The notes under the pieces: model-generated
What the model saw: only the letters and a program-made list of their open reading frames with translations
Told to the model about the DNA's origin: nothing
Databases searched by the model: none
Made by a program: the position numbers and the translations under genes
In this document: positions 1 to 8,719 of the stretch, in pieces
Layout: each line of letters begins with the position of its first letter
Position numbering within the stretch: the stretch's first letter is position 1
DNA from: Streptomyces sp. H27-H5
GTDB lineage: Bacteria > Actinomycetota > Actinomycetes > Streptomycetales > Streptomycetaceae
Assembly (NCBI RefSeq): GCF_026627505.1
Contig: NZ_JAPNLK010000050.1
Coordinates: forward strand, 1 to 64,000
DNA length: 64,000 nucleotides
Direction: 5' to 3'

Positions 1-1
1 C

Positions 2-82
2 CTCCCCACCGGCCTCCCCATCGGCAGTCCCGAGGACTGCCTTACCTGCGCCGGCACCCTCTACCTCGGCAGCCCGGCCTGA
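2..82 (+). CDS. C-terminal end of an upstream protein (partial)
   Basis: An open frame enters from the left edge and stops at a TGA at 80-82, coding the last 26 residues. The tail contains a Cys-x-x-Cys pair (DCLTC) and ends LYLGSPA. The frame has the expected G/C-rich third positions and is followed at once by a strong terminator, which supports a real gene end. Too little is present to name a family. Confidence 0.5.
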   Translation, partial: LPTGLPIGSPEDCLTCAGTLYLGSPA

Positions 83-138
83 CCGGCCCAACCCCCCTCC
101 ACGAACTTTCGCGGTGCAGCACTAGGCCCCGTGCCGGA

Positions 139-179
139 ACGCCGCCGCCGCCCGAACTGCCGGGCGGCGGCGGCGTTTT
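139..179 (+). terminator. Rho-independent terminator
   Basis: Perfect 16-bp inverted repeat (139-154 with 161-176) around a 6-base loop, followed by a short T run. It closes the gene entering from the left edge. Confidence 0.85.
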
Positions 180-237
180 CGCTGCCCGTTGCCGGGTACC
201 CGCGTGTGACACGACCATGACTGTGGAGGCGGTAGGT

Positions 238-453
238 ATGCGCGGCATCGGCGGTTGCATCGCCCTGATCGTGGTGGGAGCCATCCTCACCTTCGCGAGC
301 GACTGGAAGATGGAGAGCGTCAACCTCGATCTGGTCGGCCTCATCATGATGGCGGCCGGAGGCATCGGCCTCGCCGTCTACGCCAGCGTCCTCAAGCGCC
401 GGCGCGCGGCCGGGGTCCTCCCGGTGGTCGAGGGCCGTCGCGACGGCATCTGA
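238..453 (+). CDS. Small two-helix membrane protein, DUF6458-like
   Basis: A 71-residue protein starting at ATG 238, chosen because a GGAGG-type ribosome site lies about 8 bases upstream; an in-frame ATG at 217 lacks one. Two hydrophobic segments (about residues 5-20 and 30-50) are joined by a short polar loop, and the tail is basic (KRRRA), suggesting a cytoplasmic C-terminus. The opening pattern G-I-G-G..VVGAILTFA is what I recall for the actinobacterial DUF6458 family, whose function is unknown. It is monocistronic, between a terminator and the convergent glycosyltransferase gene. Confidence 0.8.
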   Translation: MRGIGGCIALIVVGAILTFASDWKMESVNLDLVGLIMMAAGGIGLAVYASVLKRRRAAGVLPVVEGRRDGI

Positions 454-507
454 CCACCCCGGGACCCGGCCGCGCGGCCGGGCGACCCCGGGGAAGACTC
501 CGGTCCG

Positions 508-1635
508 CTAGCGGGTGCGTCCCGCGGCGGCCTCATAGACCGGCAGGAGGGTGTCCAGGACCGCGTCCATCGAGAAGGACTCCGTCGCCAGCTTGCGGGC
601 GGCGACCGAGGCGGCCGCGTTGGCGGCCGGGTCCAGCAGCGCGAGGATCGCCTCGGCCACCCCCGCCGGACCCGGGTCCACCGCCCGGCCGGCCCCCGCC
701 GCGGCGATGTCGCGGGCCAGCCCGTTGGAGTGGGTCACCACCGGGGGGACACCGACCGACAGGGCCTCCAGGACCGACATCGGGAACGGCTCCTCCACCG
801 ACGGCAGCACGTACACGTGCGCCCGGCGCAGTTCCGTCAGCACCTCGGCGCTGGACAGCGCCCCGGGCAAGGTGAACCGGTCGCCGAGCCCCAGGGCCGA
901 GATCCGCGCGCGGACGGCGTCCCGTTCGCCCTCGTCCGGCCCCGCCACCACGAACTCCGCGTCCGGGTGGACGGCCAGTACCGCCGGGGCCGCGTCCACG
1001 AAGTCCACCGGACGCTTGCGGGCCTGCAGGCGCGCCGAGTACAGCACGCGCGGCGCCCCGCTCGGCGCGGGCCGCTCCTCCTGCGCCGGGGTGCCGTTGA
1101 CGAGACGGACGGCCGAGGCGAGCGCGGGAGCCCCCACCACCGCGTCCAGGCCCTCCCGTTCGTGCGGGGTCAGGTACAGCACCGCGTCCGCGCCGCGCAG
1201 CACTCGGCGCACCGCCACCGCGTCCAGCAGCTTCGCCAGCAGCTTCCCGCTCGGGTCCACCATGCCGTGGGTCTGGAGCACCAGCGGCTTGCGGGCCCGC
1301 AGCGCCGCCAGCGCCACCGGCAGCGTGACCAGGTCCCGGGCCAGGTGGACGTGGACGACGTCGGCGTCGCGGACCAGCCGGCCCGCCGAGGCCAGCAGGG
1401 CCGGCGAGGTCATCCCGCTGAAGCCGAGGGGGAGCAGTCGCCGGGCCGGGAACAGCTTCGCCGGGACGCCCTCCACCGAGGTCGGCCACGGGTCGGGGAA
1501 TCCCTCGCCCAGGGCCAGCAGTCGGGCCTCGTGACCGCGTGCCCGCAGTCCCTTGGCGAGGTTCAGCGCGACCCGCACCGGGCCGCCGAAGGCGTGCGAG
1601 GGGGAGTGCAGCGTAACGGCGTGCAGGACTCTCAC
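508..1635 (-). CDS. Glycosyltransferase family 4 (WcaL/EpsD-like)
   Basis: 375 residues starting at GTG 1635, which overlaps the stop of the acetyltransferase gene by 4 bases (GTGA), so the two are translationally coupled. GT4 features: a glycine-rich N-terminal loop near residue 17 (FGGPVR), a Rossmann strand DVVHVH, and the C-terminal donor-binding E-x7-E motif in EEPFPMSVLEALSVGVPPV near residues 285-303. The protein would transfer an NDP-activated sugar to a lipid-linked oligosaccharide on the inner face of the membrane. The neighbouring acetyltransferase, polymerase, flippase and Wzz-like genes place it in exopolysaccharide assembly. Donor and acceptor sugars cannot be told. Confidence 0.9.
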   Translation of the reverse strand: MRVLHAVTLHSPSHAFGGPVRVALNLAKGLRARGHEARLLALGEGFPDPWPTSVEGVPAKLFPARRLLPLGFSGMTSPALLASAGRLVRDADVVHVHLARDLVTLPVALAALRARKPLVLQTHGMVDPSGKLLAKLLDAVAVRRVLRGADAVLYLTPHEREGLDAVVGAPALASAVRLVNGTPAQEERPAPSGAPRVLYSARLQARKRPVDFVDAAPAVLAVHPDAEFVVAGPDEGERDAVRARISALGLGDRFTLPGALSSAEVLTELRRAHVYVLPSVEEPFPMSVLEALSVGVPPVVTHSNGLARDIAAAGAGRAVDPGPAGVAEAILALLDPAANAAASVAARKLATESFSMDAVLDTLLPVYEAAAGRTR

Positions 1636-2171
1636 TTGGGCTCCTCCACCGGGCGGCGACGCCCGTCCTGGGTCTGCAGGGTCAACGGCGGCAGGTCCTT
1701 GTGGACCACGGCGCCCGCGCCCGCGACCGCGCACCGGCCGATCGTCACGCCGGCCAGCACCGTCGCGCGCACGGCCACCCAGGCACCGTCCTCCACGGCG
1801 ATCGGGGCGTTGCGGTAGCGGAAGTCCGCGGCCCGGTGGTCGTGCGAGCCGGTGCAGAGCAGGGCCTCCTGCGAGACGCACACGTTCGCCCCGATGGTCA
1901 CCGGTTCCAGGTTCAGCAGCCAGGCGCCCTCACCGATCCAGGTGTGGTCCCCGACGGTCAGTTTCCACGGCCACAGCACCCGCACCCGGTGGCGGATCAG
2001 CACGCCCTCGCCGATCTTCGCCCCGAAGGCCCGCAGCAGCGCGACGCGCAGCCGGGCCGGGCAGAACCAGGCCATGAACACCGTGTTCATCACGGCGAAC
2101 CAGAGCGCCTGCGTCAGCAGTCCGCGCCCCTTCTCGTATCCGGCCAGCGTGAACGCAGGAAGATCCCGCAA
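1632..2171 (-). CDS. WcaF-like exopolysaccharide O-acetyltransferase
   Basis: 179 residues with the imperfect hexapeptide repeats of a left-handed beta-helix from about residue 70 to 165 (IGEGVL, VTIGAN, VAVRATVLAGVTIG, CAVAGAGAVV). The GSHDH segment near residue 118 supplies the His expected to act in acetyl-CoA-dependent O-acetylation. Length and the N-terminal stretch up to a WF motif fit the WcaF (colanic acid acetyltransferase) group rather than the longer maltose acetyltransferases. It is the first gene of a two-gene unit with the downstream glycosyltransferase. Likely role: decorating a sugar of the repeat unit before polymerisation. Confidence 0.88.
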   Translation of the reverse strand: MRDLPAFTLAGYEKGRGLLTQALWFAVMNTVFMAWFCPARLRVALLRAFGAKIGEGVLIRHRVRVLWPWKLTVGDHTWIGEGAWLLNLEPVTIGANVCVSQEALLCTGSHDHRAADFRYRNAPIAVEDGAWVAVRATVLAGVTIGRCAVAGAGAVVHKDLPPLTLQTQDGRRRPVEEPK

Positions 2172-2295
2172 CTGTCGCCCCTCGTCGTCCGCCCCCCGAG
2201 CACCGTCGGCGGGCGCCTCCCCGGCCGCGCCTCCCCGGGCGCCGCCCGCTCAGACTAGACTGCGCGCGGACCAGGTACACCGGGTGGGGGCAGCA

Positions 2296-3816
2296 GTGGC
2301 AACAGACGTACACAAGCCCGCCGCCACGCGCCCGCTACCCGGCGTGCCCGACCCGGACGACGAGAAGAAGTGGGGTCGGGTCACCACCCCGCGCACCCTG
2401 CTCTCGCGCGCGTTGTCCATCCCGCTCATCCTCGGCTTCAGCGTCTTCCTGCCGCTCGTGGTCGCCGTCCAGTCCGGCGACGGCCAGCACGACGCCGCCT
2501 TCTGGCTCCAACTCCTGCTCACCATGTACGCGGGCGCCCGGCTGTCCGCGATGGTGCTGACCGGCCGCCGCAAGCTCCTCCAGGGCTCGTTCTGGCTGTT
2601 CGTCTACATGGCGATGGGGGTGGCCCCGCTCGCCCAGGCCGTCCTCGGCCGGGTACCCACGCCCGTGGTCGGGCCACGCTCCGACCTGACGATCGCCATC
2701 GGCCTCGTCCTGCTGGGCTGCCTCGCGTTCGACGTCGGCGTCCTCCTCGCCCGACACCGGCCGACGGGCCTCGCCGGGGGTTCCCGCAAGGAGGAGAAGC
2801 CGGTCATGGCGCACAGGCGGCGCCTGCAACTGCTGACCGTCCTCGCCTTCCTGGGCAGCGCGGCCTTCATCATGAAGCTGGGCGGCCCCAGCGTCTTCTT
2901 CTCCAGCCGCCAGGAGATCATCGCCGGCATCGAGGAGGCGGGCGTCTCCAACGGCGACGGGCAGGCCGGCCAGGCCCTGCTGCGCGGCTTCGGCACCGTC
3001 CCGGCTCTCCTCGCCCTGCTGCTGTACACGCGCTGGCTGATCACCTCGAAGTTCGCCCGCCGCAAGGTGTCGATCATCGTCACCTGGGCGGGGCTGGCCG
3101 CGCTGAACCTCGTGGTCAACAACCCGATCTCGAACCCGCGCTACTGGTTCCTCACCGTCATGTTCGCGCTGCTGTTCACCGTCTTCCCGGTGAGCGCCGC
3201 GATGTACCGGGTGGCGCTGTCGATGGCCGTGGTGATCGCCCTGCTCGTCTTTCCGTTCGCGGACCGCTTCCGGTACGACGAGAAGAACTACAAGCCGGTC
3301 GAGACGACCTCGTTCCTGGAGCCGATGGCGCTCAAGGACTACGACCAGATCGGCATGTTCGCCAACACCATCACCTACGCGGACTCCGGCCCGGGCCACT
3401 CCTACGGGCGCCAGCTCGCCGGTTCCGTCTTCTTCGCCGTGCCCCGCTCGGTCTGGCCGAGCAAGGCACGCGACACCGGCGTGATGGTCGGCCAGTGGAT
3501 GGGCACGATCAACACCAACCTCTCCTCCCCGATCTGGGCGGAGCTGTGGCTGGACTTCGGCACGCTGGGCATGGGCGCGGGCCTGTTGGTGATGGGCTAC
3601 GCGGCCGCCCGCGTCGACCGGCGGTACGCGAAGCGCGCCACCCGCCGGTCCCCACCCGGCAGCCTGATCTCGGTGGTCGTCCCGCTGGTCGCGGGCTACT
3701 CCTTCATCCTGCTGCGCGGACCGCTGCTCCAGGCCTCGGGCCGCGTCGCGATCGCGGCCCTGTGCCTGGCCCTCGTGGCGACGTACCGCACGGACAAGGA
3801 CAGCACCCTGCGCTGA
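2296..3816 (+). CDS. O-antigen/exopolysaccharide polymerase-like membrane protein (Wzy-type)
   Basis: 506 residues. GTG 2296 was chosen for the G-rich site just upstream; GTG 2284 is possible. After a charged cytoplasmic N-terminus there are about 10-12 hydrophobic segments, and a long polar loop near residues 320-420 lies between late helices, the topology of O-antigen polymerases, which have little primary-sequence identity. This loop carries a KLGGP- and SRQEI-like context seen in oligosaccharide-repeat polymerases. It is transcribed divergently from the acetyltransferase/glycosyltransferase pair and converges on the flippase gene. Inferred role: block polymerisation of the flipped repeat unit at the outer face of the membrane. 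Confidence 0.75.
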   Translation: MATDVHKPAATRPLPGVPDPDDEKKWGRVTTPRTLLSRALSIPLILGFSVFLPLVVAVQSGDGQHDAAFWLQLLLTMYAGARLSAMVLTGRRKLLQGSFWLFVYMAMGVAPLAQAVLGRVPTPVVGPRSDLTIAIGLVLLGCLAFDVGVLLARHRPTGLAGGSRKEEKPVMAHRRRLQLLTVLAFLGSAAFIMKLGGPSVFFSSRQEIIAGIEEAGVSNGDGQAGQALLRGFGTVPALLALLLYTRWLITSKFARRKVSIIVTWAGLAALNLVVNNPISNPRYWFLTVMFALLFTVFPVSAAMYRVALSMAVVIALLVFPFADRFRYDEKNYKPVETTSFLEPMALKDYDQIGMFANTITYADSGPGHSYGRQLAGSVFFAVPRSVWPSKARDTGVMVGQWMGTINTNLSSPIWAELWLDFGTLGMGAGLLVMGYAAARVDRRYAKRATRRSPPGSLISVVVPLVAGYSFILLRGPLLQASGRVAIAALCLALVATYRTDKDSTLR

Positions 3817-3852
3817 TCCGCCGCCGGGGCGTCCCACGCGCCCCGTCCGGGG

Positions 3853-5097
3853 TCAGGCGGCGCCGCGGCTCTCGGTCACCGGGTCGGGCATCGGACCCGC
3901 GGTCACCGGCGGCACGGGCAGCCGTACGACGCGCACCCAGCCGGCGGCGGCCTTGGCGGCCGAGCCGACGGCCAGCCCCCACGCGGCGCCGGCGACGCCC
4001 CACGCCGCGTACCCGCCCAGCAGCAGCCCCACCGACAGCAGCGAGAACACCACCTGGAGCGAGAGCGTCGCCTTCGGGTTCAGCACCCGAAGGGTCAGCA
4101 GGGCGCAGGTGCCCAGCCCCATCACCGCGTACTGGGCGCCCGTCGCCGGCAGCAGCGCGGCGGCCGCCGTCCAGGTGTCGCCCAGCAGTTGGCGGCCCGC
4201 GGAATCGGGCAGCGCGTACAGCACCGCACCCCAACCGGCGCCGAGGACGGCCAGCGCGCCGCCCATCAGCAGCGTCAGCCGGACCACGCCCCGCTTGCCG
4301 CAGGCCCGGCCCACCACGGGCGGCCCGAAGGCGTTCGCGGAGTTGAACAGCACGTTGAGCGGCCCGAACAGGGTCGTCGCGCCGCGCAGCGCCCCCACGG
4401 CCAGGGGCGTCGCGAAGACGCCGAGGCCCAGGACGGCGAGCTGACTGGACCCGTTGCCCACCGCGAACTCGACGACGAACCGCTGCCCCAGGTGCCCGCG
4501 GCGCAGGTACGGACGCAGCTCCGTCGCGGCGCCCCGCACGGCCGGCCTCAGCAGGAGCAGCCCCAGGGCCAGGGCGGGCAGCGCGGAGAGCCCCCACACC
4601 AGCACGAGCCGTCCCGCCGACGCCCCTTCGGGCTGGAGCAGCAGGGCGGGCACCACGCACACCAGACGCAACGCGTCGGCGGCCAGGGCCCGCTCGGGCG
4701 CGCGCAGCGCGGAGAAGCAGTACCGCAGTCCGTCCTGGACGAGCACCGGCGGCAGGACCAGACCCAGCGCGAGGACCGCCCACCCGGTGGCCCCGGGCAG
4801 CAGCAGGCCCACGAGGACGAGCACGACGCCGACGACGCCCGCGGCCGCCGCAGTGAAGGCGACGGCCGAGCGGCACACGCCGGCGAGCCGCTCACCCTTC
4901 TCCAACACCACGGTCTGTCCGACGTAGGCCATGTTCAGCCCGAGGAGCACGGTGAACGTCACGTACACCATCGAGAAGTCGGCGAACCCGGCTGCCGAGG
5001 ACAGCCGGGCGGCCAAGACCAGCACCAGGATGTTGGTGGCGCTGGAGGCCGCCTGGTCCAGGACCGAGGCGACCGCTGCGAGTCCCCGCCGACTCAC
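3853..5097 (-). CDS. Lipid-linked oligosaccharide flippase (Wzx/MATE-like)
   Basis: 414 residues with about 12 predicted transmembrane helices and no large soluble domain. The N-terminal half (QAASSATN, then LAARLSSAAGFADFS) matches the polysaccharide transporter/MurJ-like MOP fold. The ATG overlaps the last bases of the Wzz-like gene by 4 bp (ATGA), so the two are coupled. In Wzx/Wzy pathways this protein moves undecaprenyl-linked repeat units across the membrane; the neighbouring polymerase candidate supports this. The family diverges strongly, so the substrate is unknown. Confidence 0.82.
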   Translation of the reverse strand: MSRRGLAAVASVLDQAASSATNILVLVLAARLSSAAGFADFSMVYVTFTVLLGLNMAYVGQTVVLEKGERLAGVCRSAVAFTAAAAGVVGVVLVLVGLLLPGATGWAVLALGLVLPPVLVQDGLRYCFSALRAPERALAADALRLVCVVPALLLQPEGASAGRLVLVWGLSALPALALGLLLLRPAVRGAATELRPYLRRGHLGQRFVVEFAVGNGSSQLAVLGLGVFATPLAVGALRGATTLFGPLNVLFNSANAFGPPVVGRACGKRGVVRLTLLMGGALAVLGAGWGAVLYALPDSAGRQLLGDTWTAAAALLPATGAQYAVMGLGTCALLTLRVLNPKATLSLQVVFSLLSVGLLLGGYAAWGVAGAAWGLAVGSAAKAAAGWVRVVRLPVPPVTAGPMPDPVTESRGAA

Positions 5098-6836
5098 CGC
5101 CGGCCCATGCGGACCGTGCGCAGCGCCACGGTGTCGGTGCCGTCACCGGGGATGTGCTGCTCCGGCTCGGCCACCTCGTAGGGGATCGGCTGCGGCGCGG
5201 ACGGGCCGGCCGGACGGGCCGGCCCGTCCGGCGGGGCGCCCTCCCCCTTGCCCTTGCCACGTCCGCGCTTCTCGGTGGGCAGCGGGGTGTGCAGCACGGC
5301 GCCGAGCACCGTGCCGCCCGCGCCGCTGATCAGTTCGCGGATGCGGGAGAGGTCGGTGCGCCGCACGGCGCGCGGGTCACAGACGACCAGCACCCCGTCG
5401 ACGCGGTCGACGAGCGCGAGGGCGTCGGCGTACGAGAGCACGGGCGGCGCGAGCACCACGACCGTGGAGTTGGGGGAGTCGGCCTCGGAGATCAACCGGG
5501 TCGAGCGCGGGGACGTCAGGGCGCGGGCGACGTTGCGGACCCGCTCGCCCGGGATCAGGTCGAAGGCACCGGACTCGCCGGCGTCCACGACGAGCTGACG
5601 TCCGTCCGGCCAGTCGGAGTCGCCGCTCTGCCCGGCGGCGGGACCGCCCGACATCTGGCTCCAGCGCGGCCGGCCGCCCGCGTCGGTCGGCAGCTGGCTC
5701 GCCAGCACCGGGGTGCGCAGGTCCGCCTCGATGAGCAGGACGTCCTTGCCGGTCTCGGCGAAGGAGGCGGCCAGGTTCACGGCCACCGCCGCGGCGGTCT
5801 CGCTGGAGCCGCGCGGGGCGACGACCAGCAGGCGGCGCCGGTCGGCGAACCGGGCGTCGTACGCGAGCCGGAACGCCACCGAGCGGAACTCCTCGGCGAG
5901 CCGCGGATCCTCCTCGCCGGCCGCGAGCAGCGGCCCGCCGCCGGTCTTGTCCCGCGGCAGGGAACCCAGTACGGGGGCGCGCAGGGCCCGGGCGACGTCG
6001 CCCTCGGAGCGCGGCGCCGGGTCGAAGACCAGCCGGACCCAGGCGGCGAGCAGGCCGAGCGCGAGGCCCACGGCCGCGCCGAGCGCCAGCGACATCGGGA
6101 TGCCGGGGCCGTCGGGCTCGGACGGCGGGGTCGCGGGGCTGGTGACGCGCCCCGGGGTCATGTCGAGGGCTTCGAGCTTGGTGATGCTGTTGTTGTAGCG
6201 GCCGACCTCGCTCTGGAGGTCGGTCTTGCTGGAGGTGGCGGCGTCCCGGGTGGCGCCCGAAGGCATCCGGGAGATGTCCTTGGCCAGCTCGTCCAGTTGC
6301 TTGGCCACCGGGTCGCGCTGGTCCTGGTAGCCCTTGACCATCTTGTCGCGGGTGACGTCGAGGGCCTCCTGCCGCTTGAGCAGGTAGGCGCCGGTCATCG
6401 CGTTGGCGCGCTTGGCGGCCTCGGCGGGGGAGGACGAGGTGTAGGTGAAGCGCAGGACCATCGTCTGGGGCGGGTTGGTGACCTGGAGGCCCGAGCGCAG
6501 ACCGGCGAGGCCGGACGCGGAGACGCCGAGCTTCTTCGCCGCCTCGTTGGCGATGGAACTGGAGAGCGCGACCTGACGCTCGGAGCCGATGTTGATCGCC
6601 TTGTCGGGCGCGAGGCTCGGGTTGAACGGGTCGTCGGTGGGCGCGCGCAGCACGACGTCGGCGGTGGCGACGTACGTGTCAGCCGTGGATATGCCGAGGT
6701 AGACGCCACCCAGCAGGCCGACGCCGACGCCCGCCAGGAGGAGTCGGCGGTAGCGCAGGAGCTGCTTGAACTGGTCCCGGAGGAGGTCGGGTTCGTCCTC
6801 TGCCGGGGCCGCTGCCGGGCGGTTCGTCTCGATCAC
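5094..6836 (-). CDS. Wzz-type chain-length/BY-kinase-like protein with degenerate ATP-binding motifs
   Basis: 580 residues. A cytoplasmic N-terminus is followed by a first membrane helix (about 33-52), an extracytoplasmic Wzz domain with coiled-coil character (about 53-245), a second helix (about 250-270) and a BY-kinase-like cytoplasmic domain (about 275-540). In active kinases the second domain carries P-loop GxGKS/T, Walker A' and a Walker B Asp. Here the P-loop reads APRGSSETAAAVAVNLA with no Lys, Walker A' is LLIEADLRTP, and the Walker B strand reads VVVLAPP with Ala in place of Asp. No tyrosine cluster is seen at the C-terminus. It probably controls chain length and export as a pseudokinase. 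It is operonic with the upstream glycosyltransferase (4-bp overlap) and the flippase. Confidence 0.88.
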   Translation of the reverse strand: MIETNRPAAAPAEDEPDLLRDQFKQLLRYRRLLLAGVGVGLLGGVYLGISTADTYVATADVVLRAPTDDPFNPSLAPDKAINIGSERQVALSSSIANEAAKKLGVSASGLAGLRSGLQVTNPPQTMVLRFTYTSSSPAEAAKRANAMTGAYLLKRQEALDVTRDKMVKGYQDQRDPVAKQLDELAKDISRMPSGATRDAATSSKTDLQSEVGRYNNSITKLEALDMTPGRVTSPATPPSEPDGPGIPMSLALGAAVGLALGLLAAWVRLVFDPAPRSEGDVARALRAPVLGSLPRDKTGGGPLLAAGEEDPRLAEEFRSVAFRLAYDARFADRRRLLVVAPRGSSETAAAVAVNLAASFAETGKDVLLIEADLRTPVLASQLPTDAGGRPRWSQMSGGPAAGQSGDSDWPDGRQLVVDAGESGAFDLIPGERVRNVARALTSPRSTRLISEADSPNSTVVVLAPPVLSYADALALVDRVDGVLVVCDPRAVRRTDLSRIRELISGAGGTVLGAVLHTPLPTEKRGRGKGKGEGAPPDGPARPAGPSAPQPIPYEVAEPEQHIPGDGTDTVALRTVRMGRR

Positions 6837-8068
6837 GGCCGGGGACCCCCAAGTGCTTCGTCTATCAGTGCGTCGATGCGGGCGAGGCCCGCTTCCCTGC
6901 TCAGGTGGGCCGCCACGTGGGCGGGCCCGGCGGCCCCCAGCGCGTTCGCGCCTTCGGGATCCTCGGCCAGGGCCCGTACGGCCTTCAACAGGGCGTCGGG
7001 GTCCTCCGGCGGTACGAGTACCCCTGCGCCCGAACGTTCCACTTCCTGGGCCGTTCCGCCCCGCGCCGCGACGGACGCGAGGACGGGGCGCCCCGCCTGG
7101 AAGTACGAGGTGAGCTTGGACGGCACGCTCATGTCCATCACGGCCGCGTGCTGCGTGACCGCGAGCACGTCCGCCGCCGCGAGGATATCCGGGAACTCGC
7201 CGTCAGCGGCAGGGGGGATGATGTCCAGATTCGGCACATCGGCGGCGAGGTCGGCGAGAGTGGAGCGCTGGCTTCCGTCACCCATGAGGACAAAGCGGAC
7301 GTTCGGATCCAGTCGCGCGGCACCGACGAGTACCTCCAGACCCTGCTTGAGGCCCATGTTCCCGGAGTGCAGGACCACCGTCTGACCAGGGGCCCAGCCG
7401 AGGTGCCGGCGGGTCTCGCCGCGCGGCTTCGTGGGGACCGCCACGTGGGACCAGTTGGGCACCAGGCGGATCCTCTTCGGATCCACGCCCATGCCGACGA
7501 CCCGGTCCACGAACGTCTCGTGGATCACACCGACCAGGGTGGCGCGCTTGAGGGCGTACGCCTCGGCGCGCCCGGCGATCGCGGCCGCCTTGTCCCCGCC
7601 GCTGATCCCGCTCTGCTCGGCCGCGGCGCCCATCAGGTCCTGGACCACCGGGACGTAGGGGACCTTCCACTTGGCCGCGAGTCGCGCCGCGAGCACCCCG
7701 CCGGCCAGGCTGGGCATCTGGGCCATGACCGCGTCCGGCTTCGGCATCCGCGGCGGGGCCGCGGCCCCGTGCAGCAGAATCGATCCTTCGAAAAGGGCCC
7801 GCTTGACGGCGGTCTGCTGCTGAGGAACCGTGTGTGCGCGCCGGTGCACGGTGACTCCCGCGCGCTGCTCCGTGCGCCGTAGCGCCCCCTTGTACTCCGG
7901 CTCGAGAGACCAGGCCGGATAGTGCGGCATGCCCGCCAGTACATGGGTCTCGTGGCCGAGATCCGCCCAGTGCTCGGCGATCTGCGTGGCGTACGGCCCG
8001 ATCCCCGCGTGCTCAGGAGCGTAATTGGTGGAAACCAGCAGCAGGCGCCGGTGACCGGATCTGGACAC
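6833..8068 (-). CDS. Glycosyltransferase family 4 (WcaI/WbuB-like)
   Basis: 411 residues from GTG 8068, preferred over the in-frame GTG 8101 because an AGGGGA site lies about 7 bases upstream. N-terminal domain: LLLVSTNYAPEHAGIGPYA is the WbuB/WcaI signature (NY.PE..GIG). C-terminal domain: LHSGNMGLKQGLEVL and a terminal E-rich donor site (about residues 300-330). WcaI-type enzymes add fucose, N-acetylfucosamine or related sugars to lipid-linked intermediates. It is the first gene of the leftward glycosyltransferase, Wzz-like and flippase operon, the three genes joined by 4-bp overlaps. The sugar specificity is not predictable. Confidence 0.88.
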   Translation of the reverse strand: MSRSGHRRLLLVSTNYAPEHAGIGPYATQIAEHWADLGHETHVLAGMPHYPAWSLEPEYKGALRRTEQRAGVTVHRRAHTVPQQQTAVKRALFEGSILLHGAAAPPRMPKPDAVMAQMPSLAGGVLAARLAAKWKVPYVPVVQDLMGAAAEQSGISGGDKAAAIAGRAEAYALKRATLVGVIHETFVDRVVGMGVDPKRIRLVPNWSHVAVPTKPRGETRRHLGWAPGQTVVLHSGNMGLKQGLEVLVGAARLDPNVRFVLMGDGSQRSTLADLAADVPNLDIIPPAADGEFPDILAAADVLAVTQHAAVMDMSVPSKLTSYFQAGRPVLASVAARGGTAQEVERSGAGVLVPPEDPDALLKAVRALAEDPEGANALGAAGPAHVAAHLSREAGLARIDALIDEALGGPRP

Positions 8069-8194
8069 TGAAGGTCCCCTTCTCCCCTGGATGATGCGCA
8101 CGTCACCCTATTCGTTCACCGACGTGATGCGGTACGTGCACGCTATTGTCTGCTAATCCGCCACACCGGGGGTGTGGCTCTTGGGGGGTAACCA

Positions 8195-8719
8195 ATGACG
8201 GAGCAGGACATGTCAGACCTTGGTGCGCCCGCGCGCAGGCCGTATCGAGTGGGCTATGCGCCGGGTGCGTACGATCTGTTCCATATCGGACATCTCAATA
8301 TCCTTCGCCACGCCCGGAGTCAGTGCGACTACCTGGTGGCCGGCGTGGTGTCGGACGAGATGGCCGAACTCGCCAAGGGCCGCCGCCCGATGATCCCGCT
8401 GGTGGAGCGCCTGGAGATCGTCCGCAGCGTCAAGTACGTCGACGCCGCCTTCGTCGAGACGGTCCCGGACAAGGTGGAGACCTGGAAGCAGGTCCGCTTC
8501 GACGTCATCTTCAAGGGCGACGACTGGCGCGGCACCCCCAAGGGCGACCGGCTGGAGAAGGACTTCGCCGAGCACGGCGTCGACGTCGTCTACTTCCCCT
8601 ACACCGTCCACACCTCCAGCACCCAGCTCCGCCGGGCCCTCGACGCCCTCTCGCAGCCGGCCGGCCCGCCCCAGGTCGCCCACCTCGCCGGCGAGGGCCT
8701 CACCGCGGAACGGCGCTGA
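8195..8719 (+). CDS. TagD-like adenylyl/cytidylyltransferase
   Basis: 174 residues; ATG 8195 has a GGGGGG-type site 6-8 bases upstream. The nucleotidyltransferase signature GAYDLFHIGHLNIL (about residues 28-41) carries the HxGH motif, and HTSSTQLRR near residue 147 corresponds to the ISSTxxR motif that binds the nucleotide phosphates. The family makes CDP-glycerol, CDP-ethanolamine or related activated alcohols. The 3' end overlaps the convergent CDP-alcohol phosphotransferase gene by 20 bp; together they could form and then use a CDP-activated alcohol, an inference from adjacency. It reads away from the polysaccharide operon. Confidence 0.88.
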   Translation: MTEQDMSDLGAPARRPYRVGYAPGAYDLFHIGHLNILRHARSQCDYLVAGVVSDEMAELAKGRRPMIPLVERLEIVRSVKYVDAAFVETVPDKVETWKQVRFDVIFKGDDWRGTPKGDRLEKDFAEHGVDVVYFPYTVHTSSTQLRRALDALSQPAGPPQVAHLAGEGLTAERR

